A stretch of 64,000 bases of DNA, taken from 34-65-8 sp963529855. Lineage in GTDB: Bacteria; Pseudomonadota; Alphaproteobacteria; Sphingomonadales; Sphingomonadaceae. Below, piece by piece: positions 42,085 to 50,645 of the stretch (the first letter of the stretch is position 1; every line of letters begins with the position of its first letter). A program made the translations under genes and the position numbers. The stretch covers positions 248,001 to 312,000 of the forward strand of contig CAURZK010000002.1 of the NCBI GenBank assembly GCA_963529855.1, in the 5' to 3' direction. Below the pieces are notes generated by a model. It had not been told where the DNA came from, searched no databases, and saw only the letters and a program-made list of their open reading frames with translations.

Positions 42085-43469
42085 GGTCTGGTGCGGCGAT
42101 CGTCCAGCGCTGGAAGTGCCAGTGTAAATCGCGCACCCTGGCGCGGCGCGCTCTTCACCTTGAGCGTGCCGCCCATTGCGGTCGCCAGCCGGCGCGATAT
42201 GTAGAGCCCAAGTCCCGAGCCGCCATCGCCGCTTCGGCCCAGCCGTTCGAATTTGTCGAACACCGCGATCTGCTGTTCGGAAGTCAGGCCGGGGCCTTCA
42301 TCGGCCACGCTGATGCGCGCCCAGTCGCCTTTTCGAGCCAGCTTGATCGTTACCGTCGATTTTTCCGGCGAGTACCGGATCGCATTGCCGATCAGGTTAA
42401 GCAACACTTGGAGAACGCGGCGAAATTCGCCGACTGCGAGGACCGGCCTCGTACCGCCTTCGATCTCCAGCACGATGGATTTTTCCCGCGCTCTCACCCC
42501 CAGAATGCCCGTCGCCCGCTTGGCAATGTCCATCAAATCGATCGTGTCGGGTGCAGTGGTAAAATCCGCCGCCTCCACGACCTCCAGATCAGCGAGGTCG
42601 TCCAGCAATGACAGCAGATGCTGCCCTGCAGACGCGATATCGGCAGCGTAATTGCTGTATTCATCAGCCAGCGGGCCGGCCAGTCGGCTGCGGATCGTTT
42701 CGGCATTGGCAATGATCCGCGCAATCGGCTTGCGCAGAACTGGCGAAAGCTCACGGCCCAGCGACTGACTGGCACCAGCAGGTGCAGGCACCGGTTGCGG
42801 CTCGGCTTCCACAAACGGTCGATCCGCGACCAGATAAAGTTCAAATCCGGCACTGCCCGGTTCGGGCCGCCCAAGCGGGACGAGTGACACGCTCCATTGC
42901 CGCTGTGAGCCGGGCACAATGCAGCGAGCGCCATCCAGCAGGCGCCAGTGGAGCGGCTGATGATAGCTGTTCTGGGCAAATTCGACGAAATCGGTCCACG
43001 GTCGCCCGATGCCGGCGCGCATCAGCGCAACAGTAGCCCCCAGATCGACAGCATCGCTTTCCGCGGTGAGCAGCTTCTGAGCAGGATCGAGCCGCGCCGA
43101 TAATTCGGCAGTAGCGCGTTCGATTTCCAGCCTGCGCCGTGTTAACAACTGGGCATCATCTGGCGGGATTGGCGAGGTTTGCCAGCTTGCGACCGCGATC
43201 GTGCAGCCAGCCCCTCCCTTGGCCGGCGCGATTTCGACCCATGCCTGGGTCAGCTCCTCACCGTCGACTGCACGGATCAAGCGTGCCAACCGCAAACCAT
43301 AGATGCGGGACTTGCGCACAAGAGACAGAAGCTCAGGCACCGCGACCGTGCCGGGGACTTCGCCGCCGCAACGCAGATGCAGCCCGGCCAGCGGCTCATC
43401 CGCTTCGACCAGGCGGTCCTGATCGTCCGTGCGCGCCCGCGCAAGGATGGTTCGGATTGCAGCGGTCAT
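42078..43469 (-). CDS. Histidine-kinase-like protein lacking the phospho-acceptor histidine
   Basis: The product is 463 residues. Residues 1-225 form a PAS-like sensory region without a membrane helix, so it is probably cytoplasmic. The dimerisation helices follow, but where kinases have SHELRTPL this protein reads SPVLRKPI, so the histidine is Pro243 (codon CCA at 42741-42743). The ATP-binding domain is complete: N-box NLIGNAIRYSP, G1 DEGPGL, G2 GSGLGLYISRRL. It may bind ATP and act as an allosteric scaffold, like Caulobacter DivL (Tyr at this place). It is the last gene of a leftward four-gene run and starts 3 bases after the previous gene's stop. Confidence 0.8.
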   Translation of the reverse strand: MTAAIRTILARARTDDQDRLVEADEPLAGLHLRCGGEVPGTVAVPELLSLVRKSRIYGLRLARLIRAVDGEELTQAWVEIAPAKGGAGCTIAVASWQTSPIPPDDAQLLTRRRLEIERATAELSARLDPAQKLLTAESDAVDLGATVALMRAGIGRPWTDFVEFAQNSYHQPLHWRLLDGARCIVPGSQRQWSVSLVPLGRPEPGSAGFELYLVADRPFVEAEPQPVPAPAGASQSLGRELSPVLRKPIARIIANAETIRSRLAGPLADEYSNYAADIASAGQHLLSLLDDLADLEVVEAADFTTAPDTIDLMDIAKRATGILGVRAREKSIVLEIEGGTRPVLAVGEFRRVLQVLLNLIGNAIRYSPEKSTVTIKLARKGDWARISVADEGPGLTSEQQIAVFDKFERLGRSGDGGSGLGLYISRRLATAMGGTLKVKSAPRQGARFTLALPALDDRRTRPR

Positions 43470-43472
43470 GGG

Positions 43473-44441
43473 TCAGGCAACCGCCTGCCGCCGCGAGGCA
43501 GCCAGCAGCGACTCGGCACGGTCGCGGCGCAGCTGCTCGAACCCTTCAGGCAGTGCGATTTCCGGATGGATGCAAAGAAACTGCTCTTCGATTTCGCGTG
43601 CGCTCAATCCCGATACTCTCAACGCCAGCGCCAATCGGGCAAGCTGGCTTTCATTGGTGGCGATCGCGACCAGGTCTCGTTCCTGCTGAGAGCTTGCTGC
43701 GAGCGCCGAAAGAAACAGGGCTACTCCCGCATGCCCGATTGCCAGCCCTGCACGAATGCCATTGCCCATGCTCGATATGAGGCGCGCCAGTAAGCCAAGG
43801 CGCCCCGCGCCTTCGTCATAATCCATACGCAGACGGACTTCGGTCTGCTCGACGCTGTCGTCGCTTTCCGCCCCGGCGCGCCATGTGACGATGGCGTGAT
43901 GAAAAAGCTCTGGCGGCAGTTCACCGAGTGACAATTCCATCCGCCGCTGTTGCTGCATGAAGCGGGCTTGTGCAGCCAGTGCTGCCATGGCGGTTGCCGC
44001 CGTCGCGGGATCTTCAGAAGCTATCAAAGCCTGGAGCAGCGGAGTCAGAACCGGATCGATGCCGCTGCGCTCTTCCAGGCGCCGCGCCAGATGCCATTCC
44101 AGCGACAACGCATGACAGTGGGTCAGAAACGAGAGGTCGGTCACCAGCGCACCAACCAGCCCGTCGCTCTTTTCCAGAGCAAAGGCGTTGGCATCCGCTA
44201 TCCCTGCCACTTCGGCCTGCACGTTGAGCAGCTGCCGCGCGATATGTCCGATCATCCCGCGTACGCGGGCCACGATCTCGTCGCTGAACAACGAATGATC
44301 CTGATTGGCGAGCAGATGACCGAGTATCGGGCCAACCGTGCCGAGCACGACGTCGCCCTGGGCGAGTTCGGTGCGCAGCACCGTCTCGACCGGCATTTCG
44401 CCCGCGTCGATCGTTCCCGTGTCAATCATGCCCGACGCCAT
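43473..44441 (-). CDS. Conserved-looking helical protein of unknown function
   Basis: This is a 322-residue, mostly alpha-helical soluble protein without signal peptide. It has Ala/Leu-rich helices, an acidic MDYDEGAGRLG segment and a Gly/Ala segment (MGNGIRAGLAIGHAGVALFLSALAA, residues about 225-250) that is mildly hydrophobic. I do not recognise a family; a DUF2336-like helical-repeat protein was considered but the characteristic blocks are not clear. It is tightly packed between a nucleotidyltransferase-like membrane protein gene and the degenerate kinase gene, with which it is probably co-expressed. Several ATG codons near the start are possible; 44441 is the longest. Confidence 0.6.
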   Translation of the reverse strand: MASGMIDTGTIDAGEMPVETVLRTELAQGDVVLGTVGPILGHLLANQDHSLFSDEIVARVRGMIGHIARQLLNVQAEVAGIADANAFALEKSDGLVGALVTDLSFLTHCHALSLEWHLARRLEERSGIDPVLTPLLQALIASEDPATAATAMAALAAQARFMQQQRRMELSLGELPPELFHHAIVTWRAGAESDDSVEQTEVRLRMDYDEGAGRLGLLARLISSMGNGIRAGLAIGHAGVALFLSALAASSQQERDLVAIATNESQLARLALALRVSGLSAREIEEQFLCIHPEIALPEGFEQLRRDRAESLLAASRRQAVA

Positions 44442-44450
44442 AGCCCCGCC

Positions 44451-44469
44451 ATGGTTAAGCGCGCGTTAT
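44451..44469 (-). promoter_or_regulatory. Possible CtrA box (ATAA-N7-TTAACCAT)
   Basis: On the minus strand ATAA, seven bases, then TTAACCAT matches the CtrA consensus TTAA-N7-TTAACC with one mismatch, 9 bases before the start at 44441. It overlaps the last codons of the upstream gene, so part of the match is also coding sequence. It is suggestive only. Confidence 0.3.
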
Positions 44470-45648
44470 CCCCGGCCGTCCCGATACCAATAACAATGCA
44501 ACCAGCAGAAATATCGCGAGCAACTGCAAGGTTGCACCCAACCAACCAACTGCGGACGCGATGGCGAACAACGCGAATAATGTCACCCGATCCTGTGCCA
44601 GTTCGGCCAACCATCGCGGTCCGTATATCGCGGCAAGCCTGATCAGGCCCAGGACCATGGCAAGTACGAACAGGGCCCGCCCCCATGCCGATCGCGGCGT
44701 GACGATCAGCACAGTCGCAAGCAACAAGGCATCGAGCGCCAAGCCCAGAACCCGGTCGCGATGCTTGTTCCACCAGCCGCGGCCAAGGCTGGAAATCCGC
44801 ATCATCCCACGGCCAAACCGAGCAAGTGCAGCGGCCCCCGCGAGTGACCCGAAAGCCGCGGCAGCCACCCCGTTCCACGCTGCCGCCAGTCCAATTGCCG
44901 TAAGGATCGCTCCACCTGCGGCTACGATCGATCCCACCGCCGGGCGGGCGAGAACGTCCACTGCCGTTCGGCGTACGCCGCGGTCGATCGCGGCGTTGGC
45001 CGGCGCCGTCCACGGTGCTGGGGTCAAGGCCGCATCGACGATGCGCCGAGCAGCGCTGCGTGCCGCCTCGTCAGTTCCAATAATGGCGATGCGGCCATCG
45101 GCCAGTGTATCGGCGGACAGCTCGACCAGCGGCCGTCCACGCTGGAGCGCAATCCGCATCAAGGCTGACATCGTGTCGACGTCCGCGGCAAGCTCGGTAA
45201 GCCGCTCGACATCGCCGGCGGGCACGCGGAAAGCCCCGGCCCATGCATGGTCGCGATCGATCCGCTCATGCCCGGCATTGATCGCCGGCTCTACCGGCAA
45301 TGCCAGAATGTTCCGACCCCGTGCCAGGTGCCAATCGGCCAGCGCTGGATCGATCAGCACGCCGTCGGCTATCGCCAGAACCTCGTCTGCAACCGTTACA
45401 AGACCAGCGAGGGCACGGGGGCCCGCGATCGCATGGAAACGCTTGCCGTCACGTTCGACCACGTGCTGGACCGCGAGCAGTTCCGGTGGAAGGCCTTGTG
45501 CCAGGCAGATCACCCGTTCGCATCCGAGCGACAAAGCCAGGCGAACCTGCCGCTCCAGCACAGTCTGGCCCGCCACGGAAAGATGCGCGCGCGATCGGTT
45601 GGCCTGACCGGCTACGGGCTCGATCGATGACAAAAGGGCGACGAGCAC
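44455..45648 (-). CDS. Nucleotidyltransferase-like domain fused to membrane domain
   Basis: The product is 397 residues from GTG 45648, which follows GGAG. Residues 1-200 resemble a sugar-nucleotide or MobA-like transferase fold: a first strand (VALLSSIEP), SVAGQTVLERQVRLALSLGCERVICL, and later alternating strands and helices. The usual Gly-rich GxGxR nucleotide loop is not obvious, so activity is doubtful. Residues about 245-395 contain four to five membrane helices. A comparable arrangement is a cytidylyltransferase fused to a CDP-alcohol phosphotransferase, but that enzyme's DG-x2-AR motif is not seen. The function is unknown; it is in the same leftward run as the kinase-like gene. Confidence 0.6.
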   Translation of the reverse strand: MLVALLSSIEPVAGQANRSRAHLSVAGQTVLERQVRLALSLGCERVICLAQGLPPELLAVQHVVERDGKRFHAIAGPRALAGLVTVADEVLAIADGVLIDPALADWHLARGRNILALPVEPAINAGHERIDRDHAWAGAFRVPAGDVERLTELAADVDTMSALMRIALQRGRPLVELSADTLADGRIAIIGTDEAARSAARRIVDAALTPAPWTAPANAAIDRGVRRTAVDVLARPAVGSIVAAGGAILTAIGLAAAWNGVAAAAFGSLAGAAALARFGRGMMRISSLGRGWWNKHRDRVLGLALDALLLATVLIVTPRSAWGRALFVLAMVLGLIRLAAIYGPRWLAELAQDRVTLFALFAIASAVGWLGATLQLLAIFLLVALLLVSGRPGITRA

Positions 45649-45716
45649 CGTGAAGCTCCATTTACCGCAGGCCTGAACCCTAGGTAATACCGCGCGCTAA
45701 GCCAAGCGTGCGCGCT

Positions 45717-46028
45717 TCATGAGGGATATGGAGCGGAAAAATCCCTGAGATAGGCGCCGATGCGTCGCAACGTCACCGGCTCGCCCGGCGCGCTCTCAAG
45801 CGCCTCGTCCGCCAGACGGGTCAATTCCTCAGAGTGAAACGATGTCGCCAGTCCGCGCAGGCGCAGCGCTGCAATGTTCCAGTTGGCATCGCAACGCGAC
45901 CGCTGCAGCAGGTCCAGCTGTCGGGCAACGCTTTCGATATATGCCGCACGCAAGTCAGCGAGCAATGCCGGGTCCTCCCCAGCCGCAGCCGCAAGCGTTG
46001 CATCGAGGGTACCGTTGTCGAACAGCAT
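45717..46028 (-). CDS. Hpt-like domain protein without the phospho-acceptor histidine
   Basis: The 103-residue product fits the histidine-phosphotransfer four-helix pattern: DPALLADLRAAYIESVARQLDLL matches helix B, and IAALRLRGLATSF lies where Hpt proteins read AHxLKG. The histidine position is Leu here. A small-to-medium acidic helix and a final amphipathic helix complete the bundle. It is probably a docking or regulatory domain rather than a phosphate carrier. ATG 46028 or GTG 46031 may start translation; neither has a good ribosome site. It is divergent from the coiled-coil gene at 46101. Confidence 0.6.
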   Translation of the reverse strand: MLFDNGTLDATLAAAAGEDPALLADLRAAYIESVARQLDLLQRSRCDANWNIAALRLRGLATSFHSEELTRLADEALESAPGEPVTLRRIGAYLRDFSAPYPS

Positions 46029-46040
46029 CACTTGGCAACG

Positions 46041-46073
46041 TTAAATCGTAAAGGTTAAGTCGGGGTTTAACCT
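46041..46073. promoter_or_regulatory. TTAA cluster and palindrome in divergent promoter region
   Basis: Three TTAA motifs (46041, 46055, 46067) lie within 33 bases between two divergent genes. The last two form the inverted repeat AGGTTAA-N8-TTAACCT. The spacing (8) differs by one from the CtrA consensus (7), so this may be a CtrA-like or another dimeric-regulator operator. Confidence 0.35.
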
Positions 46074-46100
46074 GTCGCAAATCGTGATAGTTTCGGCCGC

Positions 46101-48719
46101 ATGAGCGGGGGATCGAAGATCAGGGCCGTCGGGTCCGACGACGCGCTGCAGGCGCAAGATGTGGCAGTCGCTGAGGATAGCGGCGAATGGGCCACGTCTG
46201 CAGACCATGATGCCGGGGATTGGGTCGAAGACCACGCCCCAAATCGCAGCTGGCGCTGGATCATCCCGGTCGTTGCCGGCAGCGCGGTCGCGGGATGGAC
46301 CGGATTTTTCAGTTGGGCGCACTGGCCTGACATCACGGCTGGCGGAGATCCGCGCCAATGGACCGGATGGGTTGTAGCCTGGGCCGTCCCCACTCTGCTT
46401 ATCGTGGCGATCTGGTTGCTGGCGATGCGTACCAGCCGGCGCGAAGCGCGTCGGTATGGCGAAATCGCGGACATGCTGAGCGTCGAATCGATCAGGCTGG
46501 AGCAGCGCCTTTCCATCATCAACCGCGAACTCAGCCTGGCGCGGGAATTCCTGGCGGCCCAGTCGCGCGAACTGGAATCGGTCGGACGGATCGCATGTGA
46601 ACGCATTTCTACTCATGCCGACCGGCTGCAGACACTGATTCGGGATAACGGAGCCCAGGTGGATGCCATTGCCACCGTCAGCGTCGCTGCGCGCGAGAAT
46701 ATGGAGAGATTGCGGGATGACCTCCCCGTGGTTGCGAACTCCGCACGCGACGTCTCCAACCAGATCGGCAATGCCGGCCGGACTGCCCAAGGCCAGATCG
46801 CGGAGCTGATCGGCGGCTTCGAAAGGCTGAACCAGTTCGGCGAAGCGAGCGAGCGCCAGGTCGGCGCTTTACAGTCCCGGGTGGACGCCGCACTGGCCGC
46901 GTTCGAGACACAGCTGGCCCAGGTGAACGATCTGCTCGGCGCTCGGTTCGATACCCTGCGCGAACAGAGCGAACGACTGCGCACCGAACTCGACGGCCGC
47001 GAGGTCGAAGCCCTTGCAGGGTTCCGCCGCAGAGCCGACACGCTGGCCCATGAATTGTCGGGGGCGGCGCATCAGCTCGACGAACAGGAAGAGGAAATCC
47101 TGCGGTCGATGCGCGCGCGCCTTGTCGCCCTGCGCGACGAAGCGAAGCTCATATCCACATCGCTGCGGGAATCGGAAGAAGAGGCTGCTGAAGGGTGGCG
47201 CAACCAGATCGACGCGCTGCGCACCCGCCTGATGGAAGCAATCGACGAGTTGAAGCGCATCGATCAGTCCGCGCTGGATTCAGCCAATCGCAAGCTTGAA
47301 GCCCTTCGCGCGGAAGCCGAAAAGGTCGATCGCAGCATGATCGATCGCGATGCCAAGCTGTTCGCCAAGATCGCGGAACGTCAGAACGAATTGTCCCGCA
47401 ACGAAAGCGAGGCACTTACGCGTCTCGAAGAGCGGCTGGCGGCACTCGACGTGACGCTGGACGAACGTCGTGGTGCAATCCTCCAATCCACCGAACTGCT
47501 CGGCCAACGCGGCGAAGCCGTGGCGGCGCGGCTGTCGGAACTGGCGACCGAGATCAGTGGAATCGCGGAACAAGGCGAAGCAACGGAGCAACGGCTCGCG
47601 AGCAGTATTGCGGTGCTGGCGGCACAACTGGCCGAAAGCCGGGCCAGCATCGAAGGCACTGATCTGGCCGTTAGCAAGCTTACCGATGCCAGCGTTCGGC
47701 TGCTGGAATTGCTTCAGGCCAGCGCCTTGCAGACCCGGATCGATCTGCCCGCTGCGCTGGGCGACGCGGAAAACCGCCTCACTGCCCTGGGCGCTGCGAC
47801 AAACGATCTCACGCTCGCCATCGCCGCCGCCGGGCGCAAGGGCGAGGAACTTTCAAATTACGTCATCGCAACCCGGGACCAGAGCGGAGAGGCTGGCGAA
47901 CAGGTCGATGCACTCCGCAGCCGGATCGAGCGCAGCAGCGCCGCCAGCTTGCGCATCATCAACGATTTGCGGGGCGCGCTTGCCGCCGCTGCGGAAGACA
48001 GCACCTCATTGTCCGCCAAGGCGCAGGGTGAATTGCGGACGGCGATCGAAGCACTTGAGATCACCGCTCGCCACGCGGTCGAAGCGATCGAGAACGACAG
48101 CGGTATTGCAGTGAAGCGGCTGGCCAGCCGCGTGGCCGAAGAGACGAGCGAGGCGCTCGCCACCGCACTCCAAACGCAGACCGCCGCCTCTGTTGCCGAA
48201 TTCGAGCAGGCAACGGCGCGGGCAGCCAGCGCCAGCCGCGACACGACTATCCAGCTGCGCGATCAGCTGGCCCGGGTGAACGAACTGGCAGGCCATCTGG
48301 AAACGCGCGTGGCGCGCGCGCGTGAACAGGCTGAAGAGCAGATCGGCAATGATTTCTCGCGCCGTGTTGCCCTCATCACCGAAAGCCTCAATTCCAGCGC
48401 GATCGATATCGACAAGGCGCTGTCGGCGGATGTCGGGGATACGCAATGGGCGGCTTATCTTCGGGGTGACCGCGGCATTTTTACCCGGCGGGCGGTTCGT
48501 TTGCTCGACAACACGCAAGCTCGTGAAATCGCGGAACTGTATGACGCCGATGCGTCGTTCCGTGACAATGTCAGCCGTTACATCGCCGATTTCGAGAACA
48601 TGCTGCGCACCCTGCTGTCGACCCGCGATGGCAAGGCGCTGGGCGTGACATTGCTCAGCTCCGACATGGGCAAGCTGTACGTCGCGCTGGCGCAGGCGAT
48701 CGAACGCCTGCGCGACTGA
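46101..48719 (+). CDS. TipN-like polarity protein: two membrane helices and long coiled coil
   Basis: The product is 872 residues. Residues 1-50 are acidic and cytoplasmic. Two membrane helices follow (about 52-75 and 88-109). From 110 to about 780 it is an almost continuous Ala/Glu/Arg/Leu-rich coiled coil. The last 90 residues are a conserved-looking domain (WAAYLRGDRGIFTRRAVRLL ... LGVTLLSSDMGKLYVALAQA). The size and layout match Caulobacter TipN, the new-pole marker (about 880 residues, two N-terminal membrane helices plus coiled coil); identity is inferred from architecture. It is convergent with the DUF1467 gene, one base apart. Confidence 0.6.
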   Translation: MSGGSKIRAVGSDDALQAQDVAVAEDSGEWATSADHDAGDWVEDHAPNRSWRWIIPVVAGSAVAGWTGFFSWAHWPDITAGGDPRQWTGWVVAWAVPTLLIVAIWLLAMRTSRREARRYGEIADMLSVESIRLEQRLSIINRELSLAREFLAAQSRELESVGRIACERISTHADRLQTLIRDNGAQVDAIATVSVAARENMERLRDDLPVVANSARDVSNQIGNAGRTAQGQIAELIGGFERLNQFGEASERQVGALQSRVDAALAAFETQLAQVNDLLGARFDTLREQSERLRTELDGREVEALAGFRRRADTLAHELSGAAHQLDEQEEEILRSMRARLVALRDEAKLISTSLRESEEEAAEGWRNQIDALRTRLMEAIDELKRIDQSALDSANRKLEALRAEAEKVDRSMIDRDAKLFAKIAERQNELSRNESEALTRLEERLAALDVTLDERRGAILQSTELLGQRGEAVAARLSELATEISGIAEQGEATEQRLASSIAVLAAQLAESRASIEGTDLAVSKLTDASVRLLELLQASALQTRIDLPAALGDAENRLTALGAATNDLTLAIAAAGRKGEELSNYVIATRDQSGEAGEQVDALRSRIERSSAASLRIINDLRGALAAAAEDSTSLSAKAQGELRTAIEALEITARHAVEAIENDSGIAVKRLASRVAEETSEALATALQTQTAASVAEFEQATARAASASRDTTIQLRDQLARVNELAGHLETRVARAREQAEEQIGNDFSRRVALITESLNSSAIDIDKALSADVGDTQWAAYLRGDRGIFTRRAVRLLDNTQAREIAELYDADASFRDNVSRYIADFENMLRTLLSTRDGKALGVTLLSSDMGKLYVALAQAIERLRD

Positions 48720-48720
48720 A

Positions 48721-48987
48721 CTAGAAGTAATTCGTCACGTCCAGGTGCTCGACCCGGATCCAGCCCTGATTGAAGTTCAGCACGTAGAGGCCAGTCAGCA
48801 CAGCGGCCAGGATTGTCGCGCGCAGGACAATCCGGCCTGGCCGAAAATTGACCGGTGCGCTGTCCGCCTGTCCCGGGATCTTCTCGACCCCGGCCTCGTC
48901 TGCCGTCCGGACACCGAACGGCAGCATGACGAATGCCGTCATGACCCACACCAGCAGGTAGATGGCGACAATGGACGTCCACTGCAT
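48721..48987 (-). CDS. DUF1467 family small membrane protein
   Basis: The 88-residue product has two membrane helices (about 5-25 and 53-72). The first is followed by the family block VMLPFGVRTADEAG. This matches DUF1467, a small alphaproteobacterial family of unknown function. Its ATG overlaps the last base of the rnj stop (TGATG), so it is the last gene of the run nuo-birA-coaX-rnj. Confidence 0.85.
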   Translation of the reverse strand: MQWTSIVAIYLLVWVMTAFVMLPFGVRTADEAGVEKIPGQADSAPVNFRPGRIVLRATILAAVLTGLYVLNFNQGWIRVEHLDVTNYF

Positions 48988-50645
48988 CAGGTGCGCTCCC
49001 CGATCAACATGACCTTTACTTGAGGTTTCTTGCCGGACCAGCGTTGCGCCGCGCGGCGTGCTGCAAGGCGGGTAGCTTCGATAATGTCGTCCCGCACGGC
49101 TGGGCGCCTGCCCTTGCGCAGCTTGACCAGCGCCTCGAGTATGTCAGCCTTCGCCTCCGCAATGAACTCGTCGAGATCCTCGACCAGTGGCAGGCCGAGC
49201 GCGTCGATGTGAGGCTGCAGCTCCCGGTCGAGCACGACCATGACGACGCCGTTATGCGCCAGTCGCCGCCGCATAACGATCGCTTCGCCATCGGATGGCA
49301 CAATCATTTCGCCGTCCAGCACCAGACGCCCGGTACGGACTTCTGCAATCTTGCCCGGGGCGCCCGGCGCCAGACGGACCAGGTCGCCATTCTTCTGGAC
49401 AACCGCGCTGGGAATGCCCCGCTGCCTGCCCAGGCGTGCCTGCTCGTGCATGTGGCGGATTTCGCCGTGGACCGGGACCAGGATTTCGGGCCGGAGCCAG
49501 CCGTAAAGAGCCTCCAGCTCCGGACGACCCGGATGGCCCGATACGTGGATCAGCCCTTGCCGGTCGGTCACGATCGCGATGCCGCGATCAGCCAGGAGGT
49601 TCATCACCCGGCCCACCGCCAGTTCGTTCCCCGGGATTTGCCTGCTCGAAAACAACACCACGTCACCTGAACTCAGCTCGATCTGGTGGTTGCCCTCTGC
49701 AATCCTGGCGAGTGCTGCGCGCGGTTCGCCCTGCCCACCGGTCGCGAGGATCAGCACCTCCCCACGCGGGAGCCGCATGGCGGTATCGAAATCGATCGTC
49801 TCGGGCAGGTCGGCGAGGTAGCCGTTGTCCTGCGCCACCTCGATAATGCGGTCGAGCGAGCGCCCCGCAACACAAAGCTGGCGCCCGGTTTCACGTGCGA
49901 CTTCCCCTAGTGTATGCAGCCGTGCAACATTGGAGGCGAACGTTGTCACGAGTACGCGCTTGCCGGCGTGGCGGCGCACTTCGTCCATCAATCCCTGATA
50001 AACTGCACCTTCCGATCCGCTCGGAGCAGGGTTGAAAACGTTGGTCGAATCGCAGACCAGCGCCAGCACGCCTTCATCACCAATGGCGGTGAGTTCTTCT
50101 TCAGTGGTCGGCACCCCGATGATGGGATCCTCGTCCAGCTTCCAGTCGCCGGTATGGAACACCCGGCCATGCGGCGTGTCGATCAGCAAGGCATTGCCTT
50201 CGGCAATCGAGTGCGCAAGCGGCAGATAGGTCACAGTAAACGGGCCGATCGCGATCTGGCCGTGATCTTCTTCGATCACGTTTATCTCGATGGCATTGGC
50301 AAGGCCCGCTTCTTCAAGCTTTCGCATAACCAGATCGGCGGTGAACGGCGTGGCATAAAGCGGCACGCCCAATTCCTCGGCGAAGTAGGGAACGGCGCCG
50401 ATGTGATCCTCGTGCGCGTGAGTAAGCACCACGCCGAGCAGGTCCTTGCGCCTGTCCTCGATGAATTCGAGGTCAGCAAACACGAGTTCGGTGCCGGGGT
50501 ATTCGCTGGCGCCGAAGGTCATGCCCAGATCGACCATCAGCCACTTGCCCTGGCAGCCATACAGGTTGACGTTCATGCCGATCTCGCCGCTGCCACCCAG
50601 GGCGAGGAACAGCAGTTCGTTTTCGGGGGTAAAATCCTTTCTCAC
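48987..50645 (-). CDS. rnj: Ribonuclease J
   Basis: The 552-residue metallo-beta-lactamase/beta-CASP ribonuclease has 5'-exo and endonuclease activity in RNA decay and rRNA processing. The zinc motif is THAHEDHIGAV (His76, His78, Asp80, His81), with further ligands in PLAHSIAEGNA and HTGDWKLDEDPI. The beta-CASP region includes VTTFASNVARLHT and HVSGHPGRPELEALYGWLRP. It starts at GTG 50645 right after the coaX stop. Alphaproteobacteria use RNase J beside RNase E. Confidence 0.94.
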   Translation of the reverse strand: MRKDFTPENELLFLALGGSGEIGMNVNLYGCQGKWLMVDLGMTFGASEYPGTELVFADLEFIEDRRKDLLGVVLTHAHEDHIGAVPYFAEELGVPLYATPFTADLVMRKLEEAGLANAIEINVIEEDHGQIAIGPFTVTYLPLAHSIAEGNALLIDTPHGRVFHTGDWKLDEDPIIGVPTTEEELTAIGDEGVLALVCDSTNVFNPAPSGSEGAVYQGLMDEVRRHAGKRVLVTTFASNVARLHTLGEVARETGRQLCVAGRSLDRIIEVAQDNGYLADLPETIDFDTAMRLPRGEVLILATGGQGEPRAALARIAEGNHQIELSSGDVVLFSSRQIPGNELAVGRVMNLLADRGIAIVTDRQGLIHVSGHPGRPELEALYGWLRPEILVPVHGEIRHMHEQARLGRQRGIPSAVVQKNGDLVRLAPGAPGKIAEVRTGRLVLDGEMIVPSDGEAIVMRRRLAHNGVVMVVLDRELQPHIDALGLPLVEDLDEFIAEAKADILEALVKLRKGRRPAVRDDIIEATRLAARRAAQRWSGKKPQVKVMLIGERT

